Positions 16,346 to 24,776 of a DNA stretch of 64,000 nucleotides are shown piece after piece; position 1 is the first letter of the stretch, and each line of letters starts with the position of its first letter. This DNA comes from PWQG01 sp040882255 (GTDB taxonomy: Bacteria > Pseudomonadota > Gammaproteobacteria > Pseudomonadales > Pseudohongiellaceae), in NCBI GenBank assembly GCA_040882255.1, contig JBBEBP010000007.1:1-64000 (forward strand), written 5' to 3'. The position numbers and the translations under genes are program-made. A model generated the notes under the pieces. That model saw only the letters and a program-made list of their open reading frames with translations. It was not told where the DNA came from and made no database searches.

Positions 16346-17862
16346 TGGTCGGGGCGGTCTGGATGGGTTGTCTCACTGCGGGTGCGTTCTACCGCATTCA
16401 GCCAGCGTTCGTAGCGCCAGTCGCGCCAGTGGTCGTTGCGCTGGGGTACAAAGCGCTGATCGAGCTGCCAGAGGGCGGCAATTTCCTCCAGCGAGTCATA
16501 CACTCCGGCCTGCAGGCCAGCGAGCCATGCGGCTCCCAGAGCGGTTGTCTCGGTGATGCGGGGGCGGTCCACGTTACAGTTCAACAGGTCTGCCAGGTGC
16601 TGCATGGTAAAATCGTTGTTGGCCATGCCGCCATCGACGCGCAGGGTAAGCGGCCGTTGTCCGTCGGCGGCCATGGCTTCCTGCAGGTCTCGGGTCTGAT
16701 AACATACTGACAACAGTGCCGCAGCCACAATGTCCGCAATGCCCGTATCACGGGTCAGGCCATAGATTGCGCCGCGCGCGTCGGCATCCCACCAGGGGGC
16801 ACCCAGCCCGGTGAATGCGGGGACCAGTAACACGGGGTTGTCCTCGTTGGCCGACCGGGCCAGAGCCTCCGTGTCCCTGACGTCGCGGAACAGTTTCATC
16901 TGGTCCCGAAGCCACTGCATGGTGGCACCGGCCATGAAGATACTGCCCTCCAGAGCGTAGGATACCTCGCCGTCCAGCCGGCAACCCACCGTGGTCAGCA
17001 GCCGGTGTCTGGACTGCAGTGCTTCGGCACCGGTATTGAGTAGCAGGAAGCAGCCGGTTCCGTAAGTGCTTTTGGCCATGCCCGGAGAGAAACAGCATTG
17101 ACCGAAGGCGGCCGCCTGCTGATCTCCCGCCATGCCGGTAATCGGGATGGCTTCGCCGAACAGGCTTTTCTCGCTGGCCCCGAAACTGGCAGCGCTGTCA
17201 TGGACTTCCGGAAGCAGCGAGGCGGGGATGTCGAACAGCTTCAGCAGTTCATCATCCCATTGTTGCGTATGGATATTGAACAGCATGGTGCGTGAGGCGT
17301 TGGTGGCATCTGTGCGGTGACTGCGGCCGCCGGTCAGGTTCCATAGCAACCAGGTATCCACTGTGCCAAAGGCTAGCTGCCCTGATTCTGCCGCATGGCG
17401 GGCGCCTGGCACCTCCTCCAGCAGCCAGCGGATCTTGCTGGCGGAGAAGTAAGGGTCTGGCAGCAGCCCGGTTTTCTCCTGAATCAGGTCCGGTCTCCCT
17501 TCCTGCTGCAGGCGTCTGGCCAGTTGCCGGCAATATTCACTGGTGCGGCGGTCCTGCCAGACAATGGCCCGGTGCAAAGGGCGTCCGGTATCGCGATCCC
17601 AGAGCAAGGTGGTCTCACGCTGGTTGCTGATGCCAATGGCCCGGATGGCCGATGCCGGGAGGCCTGACTGCTTCAACGCCGTGCGACACGCATTGAGGGA
17701 TGTCTGCCACAGATCGTCCGGATCATGTTCCACCCAGCCGTCGTGCGGGTAGTGCTGGGGGTATTCCTGTTGGCCGGTGCTGACGCGTCGGCCGCTGGCA
17801 TCAAGGATGATGGCGCGGCTGCTCGTCGTACCCTGGTCGATTGCCATGATGTAATCGGTCAT
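16342..17862 (-). CDS. glpK: Glycerol kinase
   Basis: The 506-residue FGGY kinase converts glycerol to glycerol-3-phosphate. The N-terminal IMAIDQGTTSSRAIILD phosphate loop, NQRETTLLWDRDTG near residue 80, GMAGDQQAAAFGQ near 245 and the C-terminal RVDGGMANNDFTMQ near 410 are all present. It is divergent from glpD with only 37 bases between the start codons, so part of its promoter must lie within glpD. No glpF permease or glpR is in the window. Confidence 0.96.
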   Translation of the reverse strand: MTDYIMAIDQGTTSSRAIILDASGRRVSTGQQEYPQHYPHDGWVEHDPDDLWQTSLNACRTALKQSGLPASAIRAIGISNQRETTLLWDRDTGRPLHRAIVWQDRRTSEYCRQLARRLQQEGRPDLIQEKTGLLPDPYFSASKIRWLLEEVPGARHAAESGQLAFGTVDTWLLWNLTGGRSHRTDATNASRTMLFNIHTQQWDDELLKLFDIPASLLPEVHDSAASFGASEKSLFGEAIPITGMAGDQQAAAFGQCCFSPGMAKSTYGTGCFLLLNTGAEALQSRHRLLTTVGCRLDGEVSYALEGSIFMAGATMQWLRDQMKLFRDVRDTEALARSANEDNPVLLVPAFTGLGAPWWDADARGAIYGLTRDTGIADIVAAALLSVCYQTRDLQEAMAADGQRPLTLRVDGGMANNDFTMQHLADLLNCNVDRPRITETTALGAAWLAGLQAGVYDSLEEIAALWQLDQRFVPQRNDHWRDWRYERWLNAVERTRSETTHPDRPDH

Positions 17863-17899
17863 GGTGAAATGCCTGCAGTCATTATTCGAGGTTAGTCAT

Positions 17900-19423
17900 A
17901 TGGTACTACACAGCGGAACGGGTTCGCAGACTGTCGTGCAGGCGGAAGATACGTACGACCTGTTGGTGGTCGGCGGCGGAATCAATGGCGCGGGTATTGC
18001 TGCGGATGCCGCCGGGCGGGGGCTGCGCGTGTTGCTGTGTGAGAAAGGCGATCTGGGCGGTGCCACGTCATCGGCCAGTACCAAACTGATTCACGGTGGT
18101 CTGCGGTATCTGGAGTATTTCGAGATACGCCTGGTCCGGGAGGCGCTGGCCGAAAGGGAGGTACTTCTCGGCATGGCGCCTCACATCGTCTGGCCGATGC
18201 GTTTCCGACTGCCTCACAGGCCGGGGTTGAGGCCACGCTGGATGATCCGGATCGGTCTCTGGCTGTACGACTGGCTCGGGTCACGCAATACGCTTCCCGC
18301 ATCGGTCACCGTAGGCCCTGAAACCAGTGGTCCACTTCGCGACTCTCTGCGCCATGCCTTCGAGTACTCGGATTGCTGGGTGGACGACGCACGTCTGGTG
18401 GTGCTGAACGCCCTGCTGGCTCGTGAGCACGGTGCCACGATTCAGACCCGTACAGCCTGCACGGCGCTGTCAGCGCAGGCCGATGGCTGGTTGGCGACGC
18501 TGATCAATCAGGAAAGTGGTGCTGCCGAGACAGTGCGGGCCCGTGCCGTGATCAATGCCACGGGACCATGGGTCGAGCAGGTAGCCGAGGCGCTGCAGCC
18601 GTCGGCTCCGTCCCGCCCGGTGCGTCTGGTCAAGGGCAGCCACATCGTGGTCCCGCGACTGTACAAGGGCTCTCATGCCTATCTGTTCCAGCATACTGAC
18701 CGCCGTGTCATTTTTGTAATTCCCTATGAAAACGATTTTTCGCTGATCGGTACCACCGAGGAGGAGTGCCACGGTGACCCGGGACAGGCACAGGCTTCCG
18801 AGGAGGAGATTGACTATCTGCTGGAGGCCGTAAGCACGTATTTCCGCGAACCGGTCACGCGGGCGCAGATCCGTCACCGGTTCGCCGGTGTGCGGCCGTT
18901 GATGGAAGAGGAGAATGAATCGGCAACCAGTCTGTCCCGCGATTATCACCTCCAGTTCGATCGTCAGCCGGCGCCTCTGTTGACGGTCTATGGAGGAAAG
19001 ATCACCACGTACAGACGCCTGGCCGAGTCTGCACTGGCGCAGTTGAAAACCGTTCTGCCCGCCATGTCACAGGCCTGGACTGCTGGTGCGGTGCTGCCGG
19101 GTGGTGATTTCGAGGAACAGTCCAGGTTGTTGGCCGACTTCCGGGCACGCTGGCCCTGGCTGCCGGAGGATGTGGTTCGACGCTGGGTCCGTAGCTATGG
19201 CACCCGCGCCCTCAAGCTGGTGGGACAGGCAGACAGTCTGTCTGACATGGGGCGTCATTTCGGCGCGGGACTGTACGAGCAGGAAGCGAGATACCTGATG
19301 GAGCAGGAGTGGGCGGTGACCGCCGATGACATACTCTGGCGCAGGACCAAGATCGGTCTGCACATGAGCGAGGCGCAACGCAGCGAATTTCATGCCTGGC
19401 TGCAGGAAGGAGCCCCCGAATGA
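17900..19423 (+). CDS. glpD: Aerobic glycerol-3-phosphate dehydrogenase
   Basis: The 507-residue flavoprotein oxidises glycerol-3-phosphate to dihydroxyacetone phosphate and passes electrons to quinone at the membrane. The FAD-binding LLVVGGGINGAGIAADAAGRGL lies near residue 22, followed by SSASTKLIHGGLRYLE and the C-terminal LLTVYGGKITTYRRLAE. ATG 17900 is chosen because it follows CGAGG and puts the FAD motif at the usual distance. It works directly after glpK. Confidence 0.95.
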   Translation: MVLHSGTGSQTVVQAEDTYDLLVVGGGINGAGIAADAAGRGLRVLLCEKGDLGGATSSASTKLIHGGLRYLEYFEIRLVREALAEREVLLGMAPHIVWPMRFRLPHRPGLRPRWMIRIGLWLYDWLGSRNTLPASVTVGPETSGPLRDSLRHAFEYSDCWVDDARLVVLNALLAREHGATIQTRTACTALSAQADGWLATLINQESGAAETVRARAVINATGPWVEQVAEALQPSAPSRPVRLVKGSHIVVPRLYKGSHAYLFQHTDRRVIFVIPYENDFSLIGTTEEECHGDPGQAQASEEEIDYLLEAVSTYFREPVTRAQIRHRFAGVRPLMEEENESATSLSRDYHLQFDRQPAPLLTVYGGKITTYRRLAESALAQLKTVLPAMSQAWTAGAVLPGGDFEEQSRLLADFRARWPWLPEDVVRRWVRSYGTRALKLVGQADSLSDMGRHFGAGLYEQEARYLMEQEWAVTADDILWRRTKIGLHMSEAQRSEFHAWLQEGAPE

Positions 19424-19830
19424 GCAGGGGGGTCGCGGGCGGAAAGGTGGCCCGTCCCGGGTGGGTACCCGTCATTGCCCTGTTACTGGTGTCCTGCGCG
19501 GCACCGGATCCTCTTGCAGTGCTGCCGGCGGCGCATGAACGGCTGGAGGTGCAGTACAGCGGCGATAATTCCAAGTTCTTCGAGTTTACCCGCGAGCATG
19601 TACTGCAGCGGCTCGATGATGACCGCCGCCCCCTGTCGCCCGATGTGCTGTCCCGACGAGTGGAGGCGGTGCTGGAGCAGACGGGCTATTGCCGTGACGG
19701 TTTCTTCGAGTTGTATCGTCAACGGATCCGGCAGGGGCTGACGCTGCGCGGCGAATGCCGGGAGGCGGCAACCCGAGAGGATCGTGCGGCATTTTCCGAT
19801 GGTGAAGTCATTTACCGCCGGGAGCCCTGA
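19420..19830 (+). CDS. Small lipoprotein of unknown function
   Basis: The 136-residue product has a basic N-terminus and a lipobox ALLLVSC at about residues 20-26, so it is probably a lipoprotein. The mature part is charged and largely helical, with two further cysteines (CRDG and GEC). I do not recognise the family. The ATG overlaps the glpD stop by 4 bases, so it belongs to the glpD unit. Confidence 0.75.
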   Translation: MSRGVAGGKVARPGWVPVIALLLVSCAAPDPLAVLPAAHERLEVQYSGDNSKFFEFTREHVLQRLDDDRRPLSPDVLSRRVEAVLEQTGYCRDGFFELYRQRIRQGLTLRGECREAATREDRAAFSDGEVIYRREP

Positions 19831-19841
19831 CGCACACTACT

Positions 19842-20630
19842 TCAGAGGTTCCCTGCGGAGTCCGGGTCCGGCTTCCTCAGGCGCAGCAGAAACTGGTCGG
19901 TCTTGCGGGCCAGCATGGGGTCGAAGATGGATCGGTGCGGGTTGTCTTCCGGTTGTGCCAAAAGGTCGCTGTCTGCCTCCACAATGAATCCCGCCGCTTC
20001 TGCAACGTTCCTGGCATCGGCTTCCCGCATGCGATGCAGGCGCCGGTTGTCGGTTCCCTCGATGCCGGAGTGGTCGATGATACCGAGTATCCCTCCGGGT
20101 CTGAGCAGGTCATGCAATGTCTCCAGCAAGCGGATGGCCTGCGCCGGATTACGGTTGTGGTAGTCGTGCAGTATCTGTGAAACCAGTACGAAATCGACGG
20201 ATGACCGGGGTAACCCGGTATCCCGGACAGAGCGATCAATACGCCGGACATTATCCAGGGCCCCGTCCTCCAGCTTTTGCGTCAAGGCATCCCCCTGCGT
20301 GATCTCGCCACGGCCCTCCTCGTAACGCAGGGTTCGTGGCGAATTCTGTGCGTACACCAGTCCATCGTTGCCGACCGCATGAGACAGTATCCAGGTGAAG
20401 TATCCGCCGGCTGCGTAGACATCGAGTACCGTCATGCCGGACTCCAGCTGGAGAAACTGCAATACCTCCACCGGTTTGCGGTCCTCATCCCGCATGCGAT
20501 CAGCCACCTCGCGGGCCGGACTGCCCAGCACCTGACGCAGGGCCTCTCCATCGGGATTTCCGGAGCCGGCAGCGTTTGCTCCGAGGTGTGAGCTGATGAC
20601 CAGAAGCAGTGGCAGTATGAGTCTGTTCAT
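19842..20630 (-). CDS. Exported SAM-methyltransferase-like protein (COG4798 type)
   Basis: ATG 20630 starts a 262-residue product with a typical signal peptide (MNRLILPLLLVISSHLGANAAG). The mature part has a class I methyltransferase fold: motif I VLDVYAAGGYFTWILSHAVG, a motif-IV-like region VDFVLVSQILHDYHNR and the post-motif LLRPGGILGIIDHSG. A SAM-dependent enzyme outside the cytoplasm is hard to explain, since SAM is not known in the periplasm. The protein may use another ligand. It is convergent with the lipoprotein gene. Confidence 0.75.
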   Translation of the reverse strand: MNRLILPLLLVISSHLGANAAGSGNPDGEALRQVLGSPAREVADRMRDEDRKPVEVLQFLQLESGMTVLDVYAAGGYFTWILSHAVGNDGLVYAQNSPRTLRYEEGRGEITQGDALTQKLEDGALDNVRRIDRSVRDTGLPRSSVDFVLVSQILHDYHNRNPAQAIRLLETLHDLLRPGGILGIIDHSGIEGTDNRRLHRMREADARNVAEAAGFIVEADSDLLAQPEDNPHRSIFDPMLARKTDQFLLRLRKPDPDSAGNL

Positions 20631-20759
20631 AGGACCAATCCGGTTGAGGCTGGCATCGCCCCTGCAGTATAGCAGTGTCCTGCGATTGCTCGGCAAGGCA
20701 TGGTAGAATCGCTGTTTTGATGGTTTGTGAATCAGGTAGGCAATCAAGGAAAGCACTGT

Positions 20760-21431
20760 ATGGAGTACCTGTCATGTGAGGTTCGGGAGACCCGGCCCGG
20801 TACCAATGCCGATGCAGCGGTGATCTGGCTGCACGGGCTCGGTGCGGATGGACACGATTTTGCGGCCATCGTCCCGGAGCTGCGATTGCCGGCCACGTTG
20901 GCCGTTCGCTTCATTTTTCCCCATGCGCCGTCCATACCCGTCACCATCAACGGTGGCATGGTCATGCCTGCCTGGTACGATATCCTGGAGATGGATGTAC
21001 AGCGGCGCCTGGATGAAGAGCAGCTCCGCGAGTCCGCCAGACAGGTGCATGACCTGGTCGAACGCGAGATCGGACGGGGCATTTCTGCACAGCGGATTGT
21101 ACTGGCCGGCTTCTCGCAGGGTGGGGCCGTTGTGTTGGAGGCGGGCCTGACATTCGAGCGCCGTCTGGCCGGCATCCTGTCTCTGTCCAGTTACTTTGCC
21201 ACGGCCGATTCCATACAGCCGTCGGAAGCCAATCGCGATCTGCCGGTGAGGATCTGCCACGGCACGCTGGATCCCATGGTCACGCAGTCACTGGGACGGC
21301 GCAGTGCCGACAGCTTGACAGCGATGGGGCATCCCGTGGAGTACAGTACCTATACCATGGCGCATGCGGTCTGTGCGCAGGAGATACGGGACATTTCACA
21401 CTGGCTGCAGTCGGTGTTGCCGGCTCAGTGA
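20760..21431 (+). CDS. Carboxylesterase/phospholipase (EstB-like alpha/beta hydrolase)
   Basis: The 223-residue hydrolase starts at ATG 20760 (MEYLSCEVRETRPG) behind AAGGA. It has the oxyanion region VIWLHGLGADGHDF, the nucleophile elbow LAGFSQGGAVVLEAG, the acid CHGTLDPMV and the histidine in YTMAHAVC. Relatives are cytoplasmic esterases of the Pseudomonas EstB/phospholipase-carboxylesterase family, acting on short acyl esters. No signal peptide is present. Its 3' end overlaps the convergent membrane-protein gene by 7 bases. Confidence 0.9.
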   Translation: MEYLSCEVRETRPGTNADAAVIWLHGLGADGHDFAAIVPELRLPATLAVRFIFPHAPSIPVTINGGMVMPAWYDILEMDVQRRLDEEQLRESARQVHDLVEREIGRGISAQRIVLAGFSQGGAVVLEAGLTFERRLAGILSLSSYFATADSIQPSEANRDLPVRICHGTLDPMVTQSLGRRSADSLTAMGHPVEYSTYTMAHAVCAQEIRDISHWLQSVLPAQ

Positions 21432-21853
21432 CCGATGCCCCGTGCCACCAGCCAGGCCAGCAGCGGGATGGCGATGAACACAACGAGCTGCAGGCGCAGC
21501 GCCACCAGCACGTGTCCGGGGGAACTTTCATCCTCCGCTGAGCAGCCTGCGGCTTTCAGGTGCAGCGCCGCCGGTATGGTCAGTAGAACCAGCGCCGCAA
21601 AAAGCAGCAGCTTGATATGGAACACAGGATTGCCATTGTAGAATTCCGCCGGACGGCCCAGGACCAGCCAGATAGTCATGCCGGTGATGGCCATGACGAC
21701 GATGGCAGCGGCTTGTACTGCCAGCATGCCCCGCAGTGACCGGCGGTCTTCAGCGGACAACGTGCGGCTCACACCCAGGTTGGTGATCAGTATGGCCATG
21801 CACAGGATCAGGGCGGCCAGCAGGTGCAGCATGCGGATGGTGATGTACAGCAT
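21425..21853 (-). CDS. Small four-helix membrane protein (DUF2214-like)
   Basis: The 142-residue product has four hydrophobic segments at roughly residues 5-28, 42-66, 75-99 and 114-138, with a short polar loop (AAGCSAEDESSPG) before the last. Size and layout resemble DUF2214 proteins, but I assign this only loosely. It is divergent from the TetR regulator, with 162 bases between the starts. Confidence 0.6.
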   Translation of the reverse strand: MLYITIRMLHLLAALILCMAILITNLGVSRTLSAEDRRSLRGMLAVQAAAIVVMAITGMTIWLVLGRPAEFYNGNPVFHIKLLLFAALVLLTIPAALHLKAAGCSAEDESSPGHVLVALRLQLVVFIAIPLLAWLVARGIGH

Positions 21854-22015
21854 TCGGGACCTGTCCGGGTCTGTATACAGAATACGTCACGATGCGGGCC
21901 TGCATCACGGCGACGACCGTTGTATTGTGACATAAATAGAAGCGGCCGGATGATGGATTGCAAGCAGGTATCCGTGCAGGGTGCTTTTTCGTGTACTGCA
22001 AATGAGCATGAGGAC

Positions 22016-22681
22016 ATGAGGGGTATGGACACGCCGCAACAACTGGTGGACCTGGACAGGAACGTGGACGAACTGGAAGGGCTGGGCCTGCGGGAGCGCA
22101 AGAAGCGATTGCGCCTGGGACGGATCGTGCATGCCGCCGAAGCGCTGTTCATGGAGAAGGGTTTCGCCAATACCACCATCCAGGACATTTCCAACCAGGC
22201 AGAGGTCGGGCTCGGTACACTGTACCTGTATGCCCGCAGCAAGGAGGATCTGCTCGTGCTGGTGTTCAAGCAGCACATTCTGCGGATGATCGAGCACGCC
22301 TTCGAGCAGGTGGATCCGGCCGATGAGCTGCTGGATCAGATGATGACCTTCTTCGACGGCCATATCGAGTACCACAAGAAGGACCCGTCGTTGTCGCGCA
22401 CCGTGCTCAAGGAACTGTCTTTCTCCAGTACCGAGCAGCGCCGTCGCGACATCCGGCAGATCATGGAGGCTTCCTATACGAAGCTGCGGGAACTGATCGA
22501 ACTGGCGGGTTCGCGCCAGGGCCAGGAGCAGCCCTACCCGGGCACCACATCCTGGAGCGCGTTTGCACTCTATTATCACCTGCTGCAGGGCTACCTCTGC
22601 GGATTCATTGATGAGGCCGGCTTCCGCAAGACATTGCGCAACGGTCTGTCCATGCTGCTTGGCCTTCCCGAGAGTCACTGA
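22016..22681 (+). CDS. TetR/AcrR family transcriptional regulator
   Basis: The N-terminal DNA-binding domain is clear: RLGRIVHAAEALFMEKGFANTT followed by IQDISNQAEVGLGTLYLYARSKEDLL. The C-terminal ligand domain is not specific. The frame is open far upstream; ATG 22016 follows GAGCATGAGGAC and gives 221 residues, with ATG 22025 an alternative. It could control the divergent small membrane protein or the copper monooxygenase fusion that starts 186 bases downstream. Confidence 0.9.
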   Translation: MRGMDTPQQLVDLDRNVDELEGLGLRERKKRLRLGRIVHAAEALFMEKGFANTTIQDISNQAEVGLGTLYLYARSKEDLLVLVFKQHILRMIEHAFEQVDPADELLDQMMTFFDGHIEYHKKDPSLSRTVLKELSFSSTEQRRRDIRQIMEASYTKLRELIELAGSRQGQEQPYPGTTSWSAFALYYHLLQGYLCGFIDEAGFRKTLRNGLSMLLGLPESH

Positions 22682-22867
22682 CCCCCGGATTCATCGCTGC
22701 CGTCTGCATCCTGTCGCGTTTTCCGCCGCGCCGGTCGATTCCGTTTGACTTCAGTCCGCGTGGTGCTAGGATCTCAAAGTGAGTACATTCAGTTTTATCA
22801 CTGCCGCTAATGGGCAGCAATATACTGGTTTATGGTAGTTTAAGGTAGACAGGTGCTGGAGGAGAGT

Positions 22868-24637
22868 ATGGCGGGCTGGTTGAATCTGAAAGGGCAGGGA
22901 ACGGCCCTGGTTGCGATAGCGGCCACTTCGTTGATGATGAGCGCCGGTGCGCTCCAGGCTTCAGAGCGGGTGGGCGATTTCGCTCTGCTCGATCATGAGG
23001 GGTATTTCCACCACATGGCCTGGTATGACAATCACAAGGCCATCGCGTTTCTTGTACAGGCCAACGGCGGCGAAGACGCGGAAGCGGCGCTGGGCGACTA
23101 CCTCGATTCCAGGGCTGCCTATGAAGAGCGCGGCATCCACTTCATGATGCTCAACCCGCTGGGCGAAGAGCGCGAAGCGGTACAGCAGCAGTTGTCGGCC
23201 TGGGGTGTCGAGGATGTGCCTGTGCTGATCGATGATGTGCAGGCTGTTTCGGAATCCATGGGTATTCAGCGGGTTGGCGAAGTGGTCCTGTTCGATCCCG
23301 AGCACTTTACCGTGTTGTATCGCGGTCCCGCCGGTCAGCCGTTCAGTGCCGCGCTGGAGCAGGTGGCCGCCGGTGAACCGGTGAGCAATGCGCTGGTCTC
23401 TACGGATGGCGCCAGTATAGATTATCCGCAACGCGACCCTTCCACGGTTTCCTACAGCGATGATGTCGCTCCGGTAATTGCGGAGAACTGCGCGGACTGC
23501 CACCGGGACGGCGGTGTGGCACCGTTCGCGCTGGACAGCCATGCCATGGTGCAAGGGTGGTCTCCGATGATCCGCGAGGTGTTGCTCACCAAGCGCATGC
23601 CGCCGGGTCAGATCGACCCGCATGTGGGGGAGTTCGAGAATTCCTACACAGTGGCTGTGGAGGACCAGCGCAACATCCTGGACTGGATCGCTGCGGGCTC
23701 GCCCAGAAATGATACTGAAGCAGACCCCCTGGCTGCCCTGACCTGGCCGGATACCGAGTGGGAGTTTGGTGCGCCGGACCTGGTCATCGACGTACCGCCG
23801 CAACAGATTCCCGCGACCGGTGTGCTGGACTACATCAATGTGGTCGTGCCGATCGAGGGTATGGAAAAGGATCGCTGGGTTCGGGCCAGTCAGTATGTGC
23901 CGGGGGATCCCCGCGTCCTGCACCACACGCTGAATGCCGTGCTTGGGCCCAACGAGAATCCGCGTCGCGGAATGGTGGGCGGGGCGGACCCGAATGTGGC
24001 CTACATCACGCCGTATATTCCCGGTGCACAGCCGCATCACGAGGATGCGAATACCGGCGGATTGCTCAAGAAGGGATCGTCAATTGCGCTGCAGCTGCAT
24101 TATACGACATTCGGGCAGGAAACCGTGGACGACAGCCGTATCGGTGTCTGGTTTTACGATGAGGGTGAAGTGCCGGAGGAGCGTCGTACCGGCGAATGTG
24201 CCTGTATTTTTACGCCCACCTGGACCAATATTCCGCCCTACGATCCGAACTTCGAGATGAGTCAGCACATCACCATCGAGGATGATGCCTATATCACCGC
24301 ATTCACGCCACACATGCACTTCCGTGGCAAGTACATGCGGTTCGAGGCCCACTATCCGGACGGCACGGTCGAGGAGCTGATCAACATCGCCAATTACAAT
24401 TACAACTGGCAGATGGAATATCAGATGAAGGAGCCCAGGCTGGTGCCCGCCGGCACTCGGATCGTGGCGATCGGCGCCTTTGACAACTCCGAGCAGAATC
24501 CGGCCAATCCGGACCCGTCACGAGAAGTGCCCTGGGGTGACCAGAGCTGGGACGAGATGTTCTTCGGGCAGGTATATTACAAGTACAAGGACCAAAGCCG
24601 TTACCACCAGGGTGAGGCGATGGTCAGCTCCAACTGA
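22868..24637 (+). CDS. Thioredoxin-fold, cytochrome c and PHM-like copper monooxygenase fusion
   Basis: ATG 22868 follows GGAGGAG; the 589-residue product has a signal peptide to about residue 32. Residues 35-170 resemble a thioredoxin/redoxin fold but contain no cysteine. A short cytochrome c segment carries C208-A-D-C211-H212. The C-terminal half matches copper type II ascorbate-dependent monooxygenases and keeps all six ligands in order: H352-H353 and H411 for the CuH site, H482-x-H484 and M564 (WDEM) for the CuM site. PHM-class enzymes hydroxylate C-H bonds with O2. Here the haem segment could replace ascorbate as electron donor. The substrate is unknown. Confidence 0.85.
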   Translation: MAGWLNLKGQGTALVAIAATSLMMSAGALQASERVGDFALLDHEGYFHHMAWYDNHKAIAFLVQANGGEDAEAALGDYLDSRAAYEERGIHFMMLNPLGEEREAVQQQLSAWGVEDVPVLIDDVQAVSESMGIQRVGEVVLFDPEHFTVLYRGPAGQPFSAALEQVAAGEPVSNALVSTDGASIDYPQRDPSTVSYSDDVAPVIAENCADCHRDGGVAPFALDSHAMVQGWSPMIREVLLTKRMPPGQIDPHVGEFENSYTVAVEDQRNILDWIAAGSPRNDTEADPLAALTWPDTEWEFGAPDLVIDVPPQQIPATGVLDYINVVVPIEGMEKDRWVRASQYVPGDPRVLHHTLNAVLGPNENPRRGMVGGADPNVAYITPYIPGAQPHHEDANTGGLLKKGSSIALQLHYTTFGQETVDDSRIGVWFYDEGEVPEERRTGECACIFTPTWTNIPPYDPNFEMSQHITIEDDAYITAFTPHMHFRGKYMRFEAHYPDGTVEELINIANYNYNWQMEYQMKEPRLVPAGTRIVAIGAFDNSEQNPANPDPSREVPWGDQSWDEMFFGQVYYKYKDQSRYHQGEAMVSSN

Positions 24638-24660
24638 ACCACATTTCCGCAGTGACACAG

Positions 24661-24686
24661 GGCCCGGCAATATGCCGGGCCTTTTT
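24661..24686 (+). terminator. Intrinsic terminator after the copper monooxygenase gene
   Basis: A perfect 9-bp stem GGCCCGGCA/TGCCGGGCC (24661-24669, 24673-24681) with a 3-base loop runs into TTTTTG. It separates this gene from the serine hydrolase. Confidence 0.92.
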
Positions 24687-24776
24687 GTTTCCGGTCCCGG
24701 TTGGATCGGCCGGGAAGGAGGCAGATGGCAGTCAGTAAGCTGTGCCATAATGGGGCAAATTCGAGAAACGGACGGG

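Noticed and set aside
22804..22826. TATACT as a -10 element for the copper monooxygenase gene
   Set aside because: The hexamer at the right distance upstream (TCACTG) is a poor -35, so I do not list it as a promoter.
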